The position numbers were made by a program, and so were the translations under genes. Positions 35,171-45,990 of a DNA stretch of 64,000 nt are shown one piece after another. This DNA is from Kalmusia sp. IMI 367209 (lineage: Eukaryota; Ascomycota; Dothideomycetes; Pleosporales; Didymosphaeriaceae). Location: positions 1,922,001 to 1,986,000 of the forward strand of contig JAPEUQ010000006.1 of the NCBI GenBank assembly GCA_027946365.1. The letters are read 5' to 3'. The number at the start of each line of letters is the position of its first letter. The stretch's first letter is position 1. The notes beneath the pieces are model-generated. The model did no database searches. It was not told where the DNA came from and saw only the letters and a list, made by a program, of their open reading frames with translations.

Positions 35171-35826
35171 ATGCCGCTGAACGATCCGAACTTCCCCCAG
35201 GGCCCATATCCACCCGGCGAACACATAATCCCGCCCCCCACGGCCCCCATCTCCCTCTACATCCGACTACCGCCTCAATCACCTGATGCTACGCATCAAA
35301 AGCCCAGAAAGATCTTTACGCTTCTACAACGATTGCTTCGGTCTACACACCGTATTCATCTTCAATGTCGGTCCCTGGACAATATACTACCTCGGTCCGC
35401 GCGACACTAGCATCGGCACGCTCGGCACATCGCAGGGGCTGCTAGAGCTGTACCACATACCCGCAGATAAGACGCTGAAGTATACGAGCGGGAATGACTA
35501 CGCAGAAGGTGGAATTGGGTTTGGACATTTGGGATTTACGGTGCCGGATGTGGGGGCGGCTATTGAGAGGGTGAGAGGGTTTGGGTACGAAGTTGTCAAG
35601 CCATTGAATGAAGCGGAAGAGAGCACCATGGGAGTACCAGAAGGCGTAGTCAAAGGCCAAGATGGCACGGTACATGAAGGATATAAGCATGTCTTTCGAC
35701 AATTGGCTTTTGTGAAGGACCCTGACGTAAGTACTCAACGCTAAAGACAATGCCATGCTAACATCAGAACAGGGATATTGGGTTGAGATCGTGCCGCAGG
35801 TTGTGAAAGCACCGGGCCACACTTGA
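35171..35826 (+). CDS. Glyoxalase I-like lactoylglutathione lyase with a one-base frameshift
   Basis: A vicinal-oxygen-chelate protein related to glyoxalase I, which detoxifies methylglyoxal as its glutathione hemithioacetal. The first part, PLNDPNFPQGPYPPGEHIIP, is in frame with the ATG at 35171. The catalytic part is in the next frame: DYRLNHLMLRIKSPERSLRF, FIFNVGPWTIYYLGPRD, GLLELYHIP (metal-binding Glu), GIGFGHLGFTVPDV (metal-binding His), and after a 46-base intron (35727-35772) GYWVEIVPQ (metal-binding Glu). Removing one C from the runs at 35234-35239 or 35244-35248 gives a continuous protein of 202 residues. Without this, the only ATG-initiated product of the domain would start at 35286 and miss the first metal-ligand strand. 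Sequence error is likely. Confidence 0.85.
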
Positions 35827-36263
35827 GCAAGGATTAGGAACGGATGCAGTGTCTTAGGAGATGCAATCATCTATGTGCAATACGAATTCACAAAAACCCA
35901 GACGCCTACAAGTATTTTTCAATTGAAAGTGATTCAACCAGCAAAATTTTCTCGCATACTGTTACATGTATTATGATTCAAGTCTACAGTACTCGTTTCT
36001 CTAGCAAGATGTATCGTACTGAAAGCTGTTGGCGGAAGGAGCTCCGCGTACACCTAGCAGAAATATCCCTAGTTGTTTATTTTATGTAAGCCAGCTAGCT
36101 GGCCTTTACCTATAGTAGCTTCTCCAAGAGAACGCAACAATCAGCTTCGAACACTACTTTTGTTCTTCAACAAAGGTATGCCAGGCGACTATACGTGGGT
36201 ACGTTCGCACTAAACCATTAGTCAATAGTGAACATGGTCATCTATATAAAAATTCCCCAATTC
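35827..36263. other. Intergenic, nothing recognised
   Basis: AT-rich stretch with no supported gene. Confidence 0.5.
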
Positions 36264-36545
36264 TCAGGTTTGATCCAAATCCTCCTTATCGGCTAGGCCG
36301 AACACAGGCCTTCCCCTCACTGCTTGCCCCACCAAAAGCGCCAAACTCGGAAACTTCGTCCCATCCCGGCCCCTTCGTCGGGTCTTTCTGTAAAATTCGC
36401 CTATGTCTTTTGCATGCTTTTGCTCACCTCTGTTTGAAATCGTTCGACCCGTCAATATCGTATGCGCCAAAAAGTCAAAATAATTTCGATGGGTGGGAAT
36501 ATCAGCGGACTTGCTCGCAAAAATTTTGAGCTTACATTGAGCCAT
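36264..36545 (-). CDS. Small hypothetical protein, 93 residues
   Basis: An intronless frame of 93 codons with a high share of basic residues in the middle (YRKTRRRGRDGTK). No signal peptide, domain or relative is recognised. It is kept as a low-confidence candidate because it is isolated, intact and not the shadow of another gene. It could equally be chance. Confidence 0.3.
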   Translation of the reverse strand: MAQCKLKIFASKSADIPTHRNYFDFLAHTILTGRTISNRGEQKHAKDIGEFYRKTRRRGRDGTKFPSLALLVGQAVRGRPVFGLADKEDLDQT

Positions 36546-37000
36546 AATGTCAGTAACAGTTTTGCAGCGTTAGAAAATTGTTCGAGCTTTTATAGGATTG
36601 GGTGTGAGAGGCACTTGTCCCAGTGGGCAGAGTGACAGACGGATAATATATATTTGACAAAGAGAGATCTTCTTGCTCCTAGCAGTGTCTATATACATTC
36701 CGAGGCTCCTTGCGAGGTTATTCTAGGGCAGTAGCGCTTCACATTGGGTGTGCATCAATTGTCCGCGTGGACAGACTGTCTCAGCACAGTCTAGTCTATA
36801 AAAATCCGAACAGAACCTACTGATACCGGCCAATACCTGCCTACCATCTATTGTCTCTGCTTGGAACAATCGTCAACAAGTTCCCGGTGAAGTCTCTTGC
36901 AGTGCAGCCGCTTACGTTGGTGACAGATGCTGTCTTGCCAACCCCGAGCTGATTTGCTATGGCGTACTCATGCTTATCGATGTCGTGGACACTAGAAGCC
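36546..37000. other. Intergenic, nothing recognised
   Basis: No supported gene between the small frame and the secreted Lys/Thr-repeat gene. Confidence 0.5.
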
Positions 37001-37393
37001 TTAGTTAGGGCCATCCTGCGGTTGAGGCGACCGTGCTTCTTGGGCTTCTTGAGGGGGCACGAGGCCCCGTCGTGCCATGCTTTTTCTTTTTCGGATCGGT
37101 TTTCTTATTTTTTTTGTAGTAGTCTTGTACTTGGTGGTTTTGTGCTTGGTGGTCTTGTGCTTCGGGGTCGTGTATTTGGTAGTCCTGTGCTTGGAGACCC
37201 TGGAACGCTTGTCTTTGCTTACTTCGATGTCAACTACGGAGACATCGTTCAAGTCGCGAGACGCAATGGCAAAGTCATTGACGGCGCGGACCTCAGCAGA
37301 GGCAACGCTTAGCTCACTAGCCGGGTAGGGAGCTGCAGCAATCTCACTAAGAAGAAGGGAGGTTGCAATGAGAAACTTTTTGAAAGATACCAT
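37001..37393 (-). CDS. Secreted protein with Lys/Thr-rich short tandem repeats
   Basis: An intronless gene for 130 residues. The start MVSFKKFLIATSLLLSEIAA is a good signal peptide; the frame is open further upstream but that part lacks secretory features. After an acidic, Val-rich segment there is a dibasic site (KDKRS). Next comes a run of K-[HY]-[KRT]-T-[TP] units: HRTTKYTTPKHKTTKHKTTK, then YKTTTKKIRKP. It ends with a basic stretch (KRKSMARRG) and a Gln/Pro/Ala tail. No Cys occurs in the mature part, so it is not a typical cysteine-rich effector. Highly basic, low-complexity secreted proteins may bind cell-wall or nucleic-acid polymers; that is only inference. Confidence 0.65.
   Translation of the reverse strand: MVSFKKFLIATSLLLSEIAAAPYPASELSVASAEVRAVNDFAIASRDLNDVSVVDIEVSKDKRSRVSKHRTTKYTTPKHKTTKHKTTKYKTTTKKIRKPIRKRKSMARRGLVPPQEAQEARSPQPQDGPN
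37110..37215. repeat. Short imperfect tandem repeat within the secreted Lys/Thr gene
   Basis: On the plus strand, units of about 15 bases like CTTGTACTTGGTGGTTTTG / TGCTTGGTGGTCTTG repeat several times. They encode the K-[HY]-K-T-T units on the minus strand. Unit number may vary between strains. Confidence 0.6.
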
Positions 37394-38462
37394 CTTGAAG
37401 GTGTTTCTAGGTCTTGTGATGAAAAGTAGAATGCAAGATTGGAGAAAAGACTGGAAGTGCCAAAGTATGTGACAATGAATGATAATGAGTGACAGTAAAG
37501 TAAAAATGAGTGACGAAAGGAAACTAGTTCCTATGATAAAGGGTTTTTTGGTTGTTGGATGAATTGAACGGACTGGAATGGAATGAAAGAGTCTGGGAAC
37601 CAAGCAGATTATACGCCTTCTATACTCGCAATTGCATTATGTCTAAACTTATCTTTGCCGTAGTAGTATGGGAATTGGAACAAGTGGGCTGGTATTCTGA
37701 AAATCCCCGGTTCTACGGACAATGCTGTAGACGACCTGAACCAATGTTAGCTAGGTCAGTCTTCCAGTGACCTCCACTTTGGCCGAAGTAACCATCTCGA
37801 CAGGGGTGTTGACAAAGGCCAAACTCGGAAATCCGCGATCGATGAAACTAGGCCGTCCAAACATTACTCCAATCAGTATTAATGCCAATGACATTTTTTT
37901 CTCCAGGTCGTTTCGTGTCAAACTCTGGCCATAGCCGAACGGGAGACCTTGGTCTGATGTCCGCTTACTTACTACATCTGGTGTAAAGTTGTTTCCCCAC
38001 AATAAAATTAATGGGGGTTCCCTTGAAACTTGCAGCTATAATCACTGAGGCTGCGCTGGACTAGTCACATACACCCTTAGTGCTCAACACAGTAGGCTCC
38101 ATTTTATATGTTCATGTGGGTAGTGCCTCATCATCCTAGACGATTTATGAAGTTAGGCGAGGTACTGCGATGTGCTATAATTGATATTGTGATAATAAAA
38201 GTATCTACGCGCTGCACTTTGGTACGCGGGTTATCTGGAAATTTTTGCCATGGCCTAGGCGTGCAAGGCTGAGCAACCCATGCAGCTTTTGCGACTCAGC
38301 ACGGACTACAGAATGGCGGTTGCCATTGCCCACACTTCGTGGCGCAGCAACCGTATCCCGAAAGTTAATCGACCAAAGGAGCAAGTGGCGCAACATCCGA
38401 GGATAATGCTTTTGAAATTCCGAGAGGAACATAAATCTACAAACGGACTCCCATGGAAAACC
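37394..38462. other. Intergenic, nothing recognised
   Basis: No supported gene. A minus-strand frame at 37751-38002 has no domain and is not called. Confidence 0.45.
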
Positions 38463-40381
38463 CTAGGCCTGAAGAGGAAAACTCGCCCAGTCATCCCGCC
38501 AATCCTTGCTACCTTCTTTGCAGAGCCAAATAGTACGGAATATTTGGCCAGCCTCTGACTCATGACTGTATCTTGCCTGAGGATCGCTAACATTCCTTGC
38601 ATGCTGTCCCAATTCCCTAACGGTGATATTCTCTTGATCGTCTTGTGGGACGCGCTCAATTAGCCATGACCGACTTAGACTCTGGATGATCGTGCTGACC
38701 CTACCCAGTGTCGGTCCCCCACCATATTCACCACCCCCCGTAGTCCACAGTTTGAGACGATCTAACTGTCTGCCCGTCTTGTTCTGGCTAATGGCCTTCC
38801 AGATAGAGCGTGCCAGCGTCTCGTCCACTGCGCAATTGATAAAAGTTTCCTTCAAAATACCCTTGCTAAGGGGAATTGGATAGTCAACAGGCTTTTGATC
38901 CTCCTCATCAAACTGTGGCCTGTACGTACTGTCTCGAAAGACCCGCCAACTCGAGCAATCCAAATTAATAAAGAGAAATCGCAAGCATTTCATCCCGGCG
39001 AAGCATTTATACATCTCAGCTTCGGACGCACTGGACTTGTTGCGCTTGACTGGAATGGCTAGCTCTTCGAGTACCGGAAACTGAGCTTGAATCTGTAGAA
39101 TATGATCCTTGGTAAACTCTATAGGGATATATCGTCGATCGCGATCACCGGTGACGTTAACAGATTCCTCAAAAGGATGGAAACCGAGCTTCTTTAGCTT
39201 CTGTCCATGATGGTACAGAATACCGTGGATGATATGTGAGTCAATCGGCCCACGGACGGATAGCTCCTCAAGAGATTCAAAAGCCTGAAAAAAGGAGACT
39301 GCATTCTCACTGTAGTGCGGTCTTTCGTGATACATGTCGTCGCGAGTAAGATAGACGCTGAGTGTCTTCACCCGAGGGAATGAATGGTTCTGGGCAACCC
39401 ACTTCATTGTCTCGCCACTGAGTGCAGATGTCCTTGCATTATAGCCTCCCCCGAGGGCAAGGTGCTGTAGGCAGGCAAAGTCTGTATTTTTTGCGAATTT
39501 AAGTCTGAATACCCCTTGAGTGACAGTGGTGTTAAGGATCCCACTACCTCGCCGGTAAAGCCTGGGAGACCTTGCCACGACTCTCGGGAGCGGCGGTATC
39601 TTGAAGAGAGAGAAGGAAAGAGATTCAAAATGATGACCTCCTTGAGATTGGGAGCAAGCCCAGCAACAACCTCCATTATGGCCTCCAAGTTGAAATCGTC
39701 GTCACCATCTGTATCCCGTAGAGCGCAGGCAACCTTCACTCTGTACAGAGATGGGAATGTGGCAAGCTCCATCTCGTAAGGATAAGGGACACCCCACAAC
39801 AAGGTCCGGAATCGGAACGTGAGATGGTGAAGCCGGCATTGAGGATGCTGCTCGCGAAGGGTACTTAGAAGACTTGGCGGAAATTGACTCTGGCAGTCAT
39901 AAACCAGGTCCTCCAGGTAAGGTATCGTTTGGAGCAGGCTCACAACGGGAGCCCATGCCATGTCCTCCTCAGAAGACTTCTCAATGACGGGTTCGTCATA
40001 AACCACATATGGGTCGCCATAACGGACTAGTTCCTCATCCACCAGTATTTCGTCAAGGCCAAACCGTCTCAACCAATTCGTATCCTGGTCACCACTGTTC
40101 GTCTTCTTAGCGCTGAGCCGTAGAGCCCCTTTGATGCTAATGCATTGGACGTGACACGCGGAATCCGTGCGGGACAGAGCTTCAACAAGTCTGTCGGCAT
40201 TGCGTCGCAGTCCTTCGGGATGGTTGATTTTGATATTGATTTGCCGAAAGATGAGAAACGCTGAGGCCCTGTGGCAATCCTTGCTCGTCAAGCTAAAGGC
40301 GTAAAGGCTAGGCCAATGTACTGTTTCGACACAATCTGCTATCTGCTGCAGTAACTCGAGGGGCAAATAAGAAAGAGTCAT
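38463..40381 (-). CDS. Large F-box protein with leucine-rich region, one-base frameshift
   Basis: The N-terminus MTLSYLPLELLQQIADCVET followed by SLYAFSLTSKDCHRASAFLI is a clear F-box, the part that binds Skp1 in SCF ubiquitin ligases. The remainder has LRR-like strands (LEDLVYDCQ, LHHLTFRFRTLLW, CLQHLALGGGYN, LEELSVRGPID, LEELAIPVKRN) that would recruit substrates. The frame from 40381 changes near 39515. Adding one G to the run complementary to CCCC at 39512-39515 joins SLTPLSLKG to VFRLKFAKNTDFACL and gives 639 residues. An intron with GT near 39595 and AG before GACTTTGCC is a second way to keep the frame. The C-terminal half is in the frame ending at 38463. I favour the indel because the joined text keeps the LRR rhythm. 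Confidence 0.78.
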
Positions 40382-43300
40382 TTTGGTCGTGTGTATTGTT
40401 GCGGTCGATCGAATGCACTGATACTGGCGAACCGGATTGGCTTTGAGGCACAACTTCACGGCGTTCATTTTAAAAATAGACGCAGCGCACACGGGTTCCA
40501 TGGGGGCTAGTTTACAACGTGGACCCCCTAGCTAATATCGGCTATCGGCTTGCGAGAGTTTCCGATCCGCCAATGAAAACATGATGAGTGCGCATGGTTC
40601 AAGTTTCAGGAATTCATTCATTGTTCGCGTTGTGAGCAAAACACGCGACAAGGTTGGCGGGGTACCAGTAAATGGCAACCCTCTAGGGCCTCACAAAACG
40701 CCGACCGGTGGATTCTCTATTAGCAGTCTAATGCGTGCATTGCCGACAAAGACGGCTGGACTTGTCTTCTCGCTCCGTCGTCTCTCTAGACCCATCTTCT
40801 ACTTTTCCCGCTGAGCTAGGCTGCTACGTGCTATACATTCATCACGGGTGTCCTTAGGCGAAGCGCGCGAACATAGTACGCTCATTCGAGGAATTTAAAG
40901 TCGTAATGCGCCTCGTCACTTCTGATTATTCTGAGAAAAAAGAGACGAATGTATTGTAGTGCTTCAAAAGTGAGGAGAGCGAGCTGTTGTATAGGTTCAA
41001 GTATTTGAAAGATGTGTATCGGAAAGCGGAGCTAGGATATAGGATATGAAGGTAGACATACAGTACCGACCTAAGCGGCCTACGATGCTAACGTGTATAC
41101 CTTGTTACGGAGAGTCATTTCTATTCGATATTAGTACTACGAAGGCAGATGTGATATTGTTTCTAACGATTTTACCATTCGTAGCGCATTTTACCTTGAT
41201 GAGATGTAATTTGAGGTTGATTAGGAGTGGCTATCCACACGTTAAGAGGCGGCTGAGAGAGTGAGGACAAATGGCGGTATATTCCGGAAGCCGACCGATC
41301 TTGGGGCGGTGATTTTATGCACACAGTCACCTGTTGCTCCAAAAAATTGCTGTCTCATACAAAGATCAAGCTTGTGTGTGAATAGCCAAAACCAAGTTGT
41401 ACTGGCTGGCCTTGTACTGGATATATTTCCACTGGAAGAGCACTTCGGTAGTGGGATTACTGCCACCAGAACATGTCATTGCTGACAATTGCAGCCACTA
41501 GATGTTGGCAAGAACAACAAGTTGATTACTAGAACTTTGCATCAAAGAATTCATCTTGCACAGAAGGCTGCTAGTCGCATTCTGTATCGTACTCTTCTGT
41601 CTAGTCGCCGGTATGCTTTCTGACCGGAAATGGCTCAAGAAACAGTACTAGACAGACAAAGTAATTTATCGAGTCCATGAAGTGACTTGTATTGCTTTCA
41701 GACAGTAGCCTTGAGAATTGGCTTCATTAAGCGCACTGTAGTCTTTAAACCTTTGAGCAAAGTCTCAACTGGAGGCGTTAACGCTGGCCGCCAAACGGGC
41801 CTTGGTGGTGCGGTATCGAAAGCAGGTGGCCCTCCCAATTCCCCGTAGAAGCAATGATCAACGCGTTAATATACATATGTCTTATGCTCAGCATACGCCC
41901 CGGGGCTGAATGCTCGCTTGGATCTTCTGTAGGATGATATTTCGCCGCTCGCTCCGGCTCATCTGGTTGGCTGTGGCTTGGGGGTATGGAACTTCATGAC
42001 AAGTTAGTATCGTTTTAATGGATGTTTCCCACAATATAACCTCAGAGGTACACGTGAAAATTGCAATAACCTCCAAGAACTTCGTTAGCAAGCCTACTAT
42101 AGGGTCACTGGCGATCGTTACACAGGTAAAGGCTAATTTGCATCGTAATATGACCTAACTCTACAATTGATAATGTACAATTGATAATGTGCATTTAGTT
42201 GTCTGATAATTAATACGCGCTTGTAATTTGAGATGCCTAGCAATTGCCAAGACGCATCGGCTGAATCTACGGTCCCAGTGATTCAACATGATAGTTTTAT
42301 AAGAAAAGATGTGTAATGGAAACATTCGTGCTGTACCATCTCAAAGCGGGCATCCATGTCTTCGGTTTGCTTACAACAAAGCTTCTAGTGCACGAGCCTT
42401 CAGACTGTGAACTATCCTGGTGAGAAGGGAAAAAATTTCGAAAATGCCAGATGCTTCATACTAATATTTAAAGTTGTGGACTTTCCCAAAGCTATCTAAA
42501 GTAACAAGACCTCTTTTCTAGCAAAATCGGCTGGTTTCCCCACATGTAGTCGACTACCCCTGGCAAATTACCTTTCTAGTAATGTGCTACTGCGTCAGAT
42601 AGTCATCTTCTCGTACGGTTCAGCGCTCAAGACAAATTAAACATGGTTATCCATCTCTTCGCCCTATCATAAGTTGCAGTAATATACCCATTCGAAAAAG
42701 GGAGAATGTCATTTTAGGGAGGTAAGATATCGACGTCGCCGTGCTACGGTTCATACCAGTCTAATATGGACTCTTGTGTGTGACTTACCGCATCATGAAC
42801 TAAGTCGTGACGTTGTGAATGCTGCGGGCGTTGGCTGACTCAATTGTCAGGATCAAGGATTTTGTGGGAGCATTTGAAGCGTCAATCTTACATCTAATTA
42901 GTGGTCAAACTCTTGGTGAGGAGTTGTGTGAAGAAACAGAACCAGGCTTGATTGTAATTCGGTGTTATCGATCTACGGTTTGTGCCCCGTACGAAACCGA
43001 TAATTGATCTGCTTAAGCTTGCTGATCAATACTTTCTTTACGAACATTTAAAAACAATTTCGATATTCCAAGAATCAGAAGTGGTCTCGCTACTGCCTAC
43101 GCCCTATGCGCCTGCCCAATTACCCATACGGGTCTAGCGACTTTCTAGATAGTACTAGCGCGCACCCAGCTTGCAATATAGGGCAAGTGTGAGGGCACTT
43201 GGCCGGGCACCTCGCCTAGCTCCTTGTTTCGATTTTGGCAATCAACTAGTACGGCTATTCAGCCGTCACATCAAATGTGAGATGGCGGTGTTGTATCGAA

Positions 43301-43821
43301 TCTCAATATCATTACGTAGTATCAAACTTGACATTAGAAAGCCTACTAATGTTAAAGGATGTATTGCTAGCTTGTATGAAGTATGAGTCTAGAAATAAAG
43401 GATAATTCCACTCTCTTATACGATTCTTCAAGTTAACATGCCTAGTTTTTTCCTCATCTCAAGCATTTTATTGGAATCAAGACTTTTTCTCTGAGTGATC
43501 CCATGAACCAAAATACTTGACCTAGCTGTGAAAAAAAAAACGGCATGCCTACTAAACAGTATTTGTTCACCCGTGATTACTGTAAAAAATGTATCGGTCC
43601 CTGGTCTATTGAGTATAGCCTTCCACATCGCCCTGATACGATCTTGCCCTCATGTTGTCAGAAATCGCCCAGCTGCATTGTTTTCTTGGACTTGATCGGG
43701 AAAATGCTACATGTCCATATGCCTTCTCTAAATGTATAAATTGGTAGCAGAGTGCATGTTCGATCAATCACTTTCACTTCCATCCCATCAACCTCAATAA
43801 CTATCAAAAGCATTCATCACC
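40382..43821. other. 3.4 kb gene desert
   Basis: No reading frame has domain, signal-peptide or splice support, and many frames are closed by AT-rich stops, most strongly at 42.1-43.5 kb. No terminal repeats or transposase fragments could be identified, so an old transposon is possible but not shown. AATGT/ATTGATAATGT is repeated near 42165-42190. Confidence 0.5.
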
Positions 43822-44517
43822 ATGCACTTCGTTCAAGTCCTTCTATGCCTCGCCGCCGCAGTCTCTGCAATTGACGTCCGCATTCACGACGGCTCCAACT
43901 GCGATGGCGGCTCCTGGCAATGCTTCAACCTCAACCCTAACACTTGCTGCTCGGCTCCCAGCTCGCCGACACACAAAAGCATTGGCTTCTATGGTATTCC
44001 ACCTGAGTGGCGCGTCCAATGCCGTGGCTACCTTGGTCAGAACTGCGGAACCCTTTCGGTTATCGAACAGGTCTAGCAAACGAACTTCGCTTGTCTCCGC
44101 ACTGGAAGTTCCTTTGGGTCTGCGGGGTATGGCTTTTGGGGTAAGAAGGCGCGCCAAGAGACGTGCCTGGCGAACGACGAAGCCACTGGACAGAAGTGTC
44201 TCGCAGTGCAGCAGGCCGATAGTTTGGTCCTTGCCGATGGGACGGCGTACGACATCACGAAACTTTCAGATGACCTCGTGCATGAACTGGTATGAGCTTC
44301 TCAAGATAAGAGATTCATTGTGTATATATGCTAACACCGCTGCAGTAAGCAGACCCAACGCTACATAACTTCAAAGTGCCCTCAGGATACGCCATGCACC
44401 ACAGCACATTGTCCCTTATGCTCTCATGCTAACAAAATCAGGGCTGAATACACATTCAATGGCACAAGTGCTGGAGATATCCCTCAGGAGTTCAAAGAGT
44501 TCGAGTTTGAGGTTTAG
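43822..44517 (+). pseudogene. Secreted cysteine-containing protein gene with in-frame stop
   Basis: The start MHFVQVLLCLAAAVSA is a strong signal peptide with a TATAAA about 85 bases upstream. The mature part begins IDVRIHDGSNCDGGSWQCFN, with NTCCSAPSS and VQCRGYLGQNCGTL, a layout I associate with a family of fungal secreted proteins having paired Cys. A TAG at 44074-44076 (codon 85) interrupts the frame. Beyond it the same frame continues for 71 codons with the expected features: FACLRTGSSFGSAGYGFWGK, then LADGTAYDITKLSDDLVHEL. After a 60-base intron (44290-44349) it runs to a normal stop at 44515-44517. The lesion is a CAG-to-TAG or similar C-to-T change. Either the gene is dead or only the 84-residue N-terminal product is made. 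Confidence 0.7.
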
Positions 44518-44844
44518 ATGATGAGAACGTCGTGCGCGGCATACTTGGCCGCAAGGAAGGTTGTCGTCTTATTTTCGATCGCACGCATCGGAAATTTCTG
44601 TGCTTACTGTCTTAAGTTCTCTGCATGGACTTGAGCCTACAGTCTAGTCTTTACCGTCACTGTCGGAAGTCATCTTGTTGACTCCTCGATTACAGTTCTG
44701 TCTTTAACGCTTTCGTTGGAAAATAGTGGAGCACGAGAGATCCTGACCATCTCGCTGAAGGATGATAGATAGTCTAATCATCATTCTTTACCTCCGAGTC
44801 TCTTCATAGCCGCTCGTACTGTGGATCCTAATGGGCATATTGTC

Positions 44845-45830
44845 TCAATCGTGGCGCAGATGCTCGTGAGCGCACCATTGCCGCACTCTCCATGACCAAA
44901 GAGCGCTTCGACCAACACCAGCCGCGTATCATGTTCACCCGGAGTGACCTCGGAAGCCCGCATCTCGGCATTGAAGACGAGGTCTTACAAAAGATTTTGT
45001 TAACGGACAATTTCATCTATAACTCGTGGAAACCCGACTTCGCTTTGCCGCTCTCGACTTACGAGGAGCCTTTCTTAGTCGGTTTCCACACCATTATAGA
45101 CTGGTCACGAGTAAGCCTAACGCGCTTTCGGATCGTTTTCGTGTCTTCGATTGCAGCTATCCACAACTGGCCTCAGCTGAACCCCTCTGCACCAGCAAAT
45201 TCCAGAGGGAAAGATATTTAGATCTAAACACCTCGATGCCGGTAGGCTATGCGGAATCGAAGTGCGTGGCAGAGTGCATCTTACCATCCGCGAGCGATAT
45301 TTGCGGCGTGCCCATCAGCATCGTACAGATAGGCCAGGTTAGAGGTCTGAGCTCCAGCTAAGGAGCCAAGTGGCCTTACCCTGGATGGCTCCATTCGCTG
45401 ATCGTGTCTTCAAGAACCATCGGAGCCCTGCCGAAGCATGTCGCTTTAGTTGATTGGGACCCGGTGGACCAACTAACAGAACAAATTTGGGACGTTGCTA
45501 TCAGTGATCGGTGTAATGATGGTTACCATGGATTCAATTTAACGCATCTAGATGTCGTTCCATGGGAGACATTCTTGAATGCTGTGTCAATAAGGCTTAG
45601 TCCAGATCTTGATAGACTTGGTCTGCCAGTTTGGCTGGATAGGTAAGAGTCTAGAGTGCGTGAGGTTACGGAGGAATCGGAAAGATATGTTGCTTTCAAA
45701 ATGTCCGAGTTTTTTAAATACTTAAAGGAGAGTACGGAGTATATGCGATTCAAAAGTGAAGATATCCGAATCATCTCGAAGATGCGACCGGAAGCACTCA
45801 CAGAAGAATTGCTGGCGTAGTGGATGGGAG
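44845..45830 (+). pseudogene. Relic of an NRPS-like thioester-reductase (NAD-binding_4) domain
   Basis: Only the C-terminal reductase part is present: RGADARERTIAALS, IYNSWKPDFALPLSTYEEPF, RIVFVSSIAAIHNWP, SMPVGYAESKCVAE (the Tyr-x3-Lys site of the extended SDR fold), AKWPYPGWLHSLIVSSRTIG, LVDWDPVDQLTEQIWD, and FNLTHLDVVPWETFL. These blocks are typical of the terminal R domain of fungal NRPS-like enzymes and carboxylic-acid reductases, which release a thioester as aldehyde. They lie in two plus-strand frames with a shift near 45150-45200. In-frame stops occur near 45359 (TAA, before GAKWPYP) and near 45645 (TAG). Adenylation and carrier domains are absent upstream. It is a dead fragment, possibly of a lost or relocated biosynthetic gene. 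Confidence 0.82.
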
Positions 45831-45990
45831 GCTGAAAATTTTGAGTATGAACAATTTGCTTTACCTCGTGCAATCGGGTTGAAGGCTTGAAGAACTGTTG
45901 CAATGGAATGTGGATGAGGCCAATTTCGGTCAAGTAGCTGAAGACATAGCCTTCACGATACCGGTCCTTGGTAAGCAATTGCCCTAATGG

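Noticed and set aside
36264..36545. Small protein as a possible sixth orphan-family member
   Set aside because: No phase-1 intron, no Trp strand and no terminal helix; kept only as a hypothetical gene.
45523..45978. 151-codon minus-strand frame
   Set aside because: Antisense shadow of the thioester-reductase relic.
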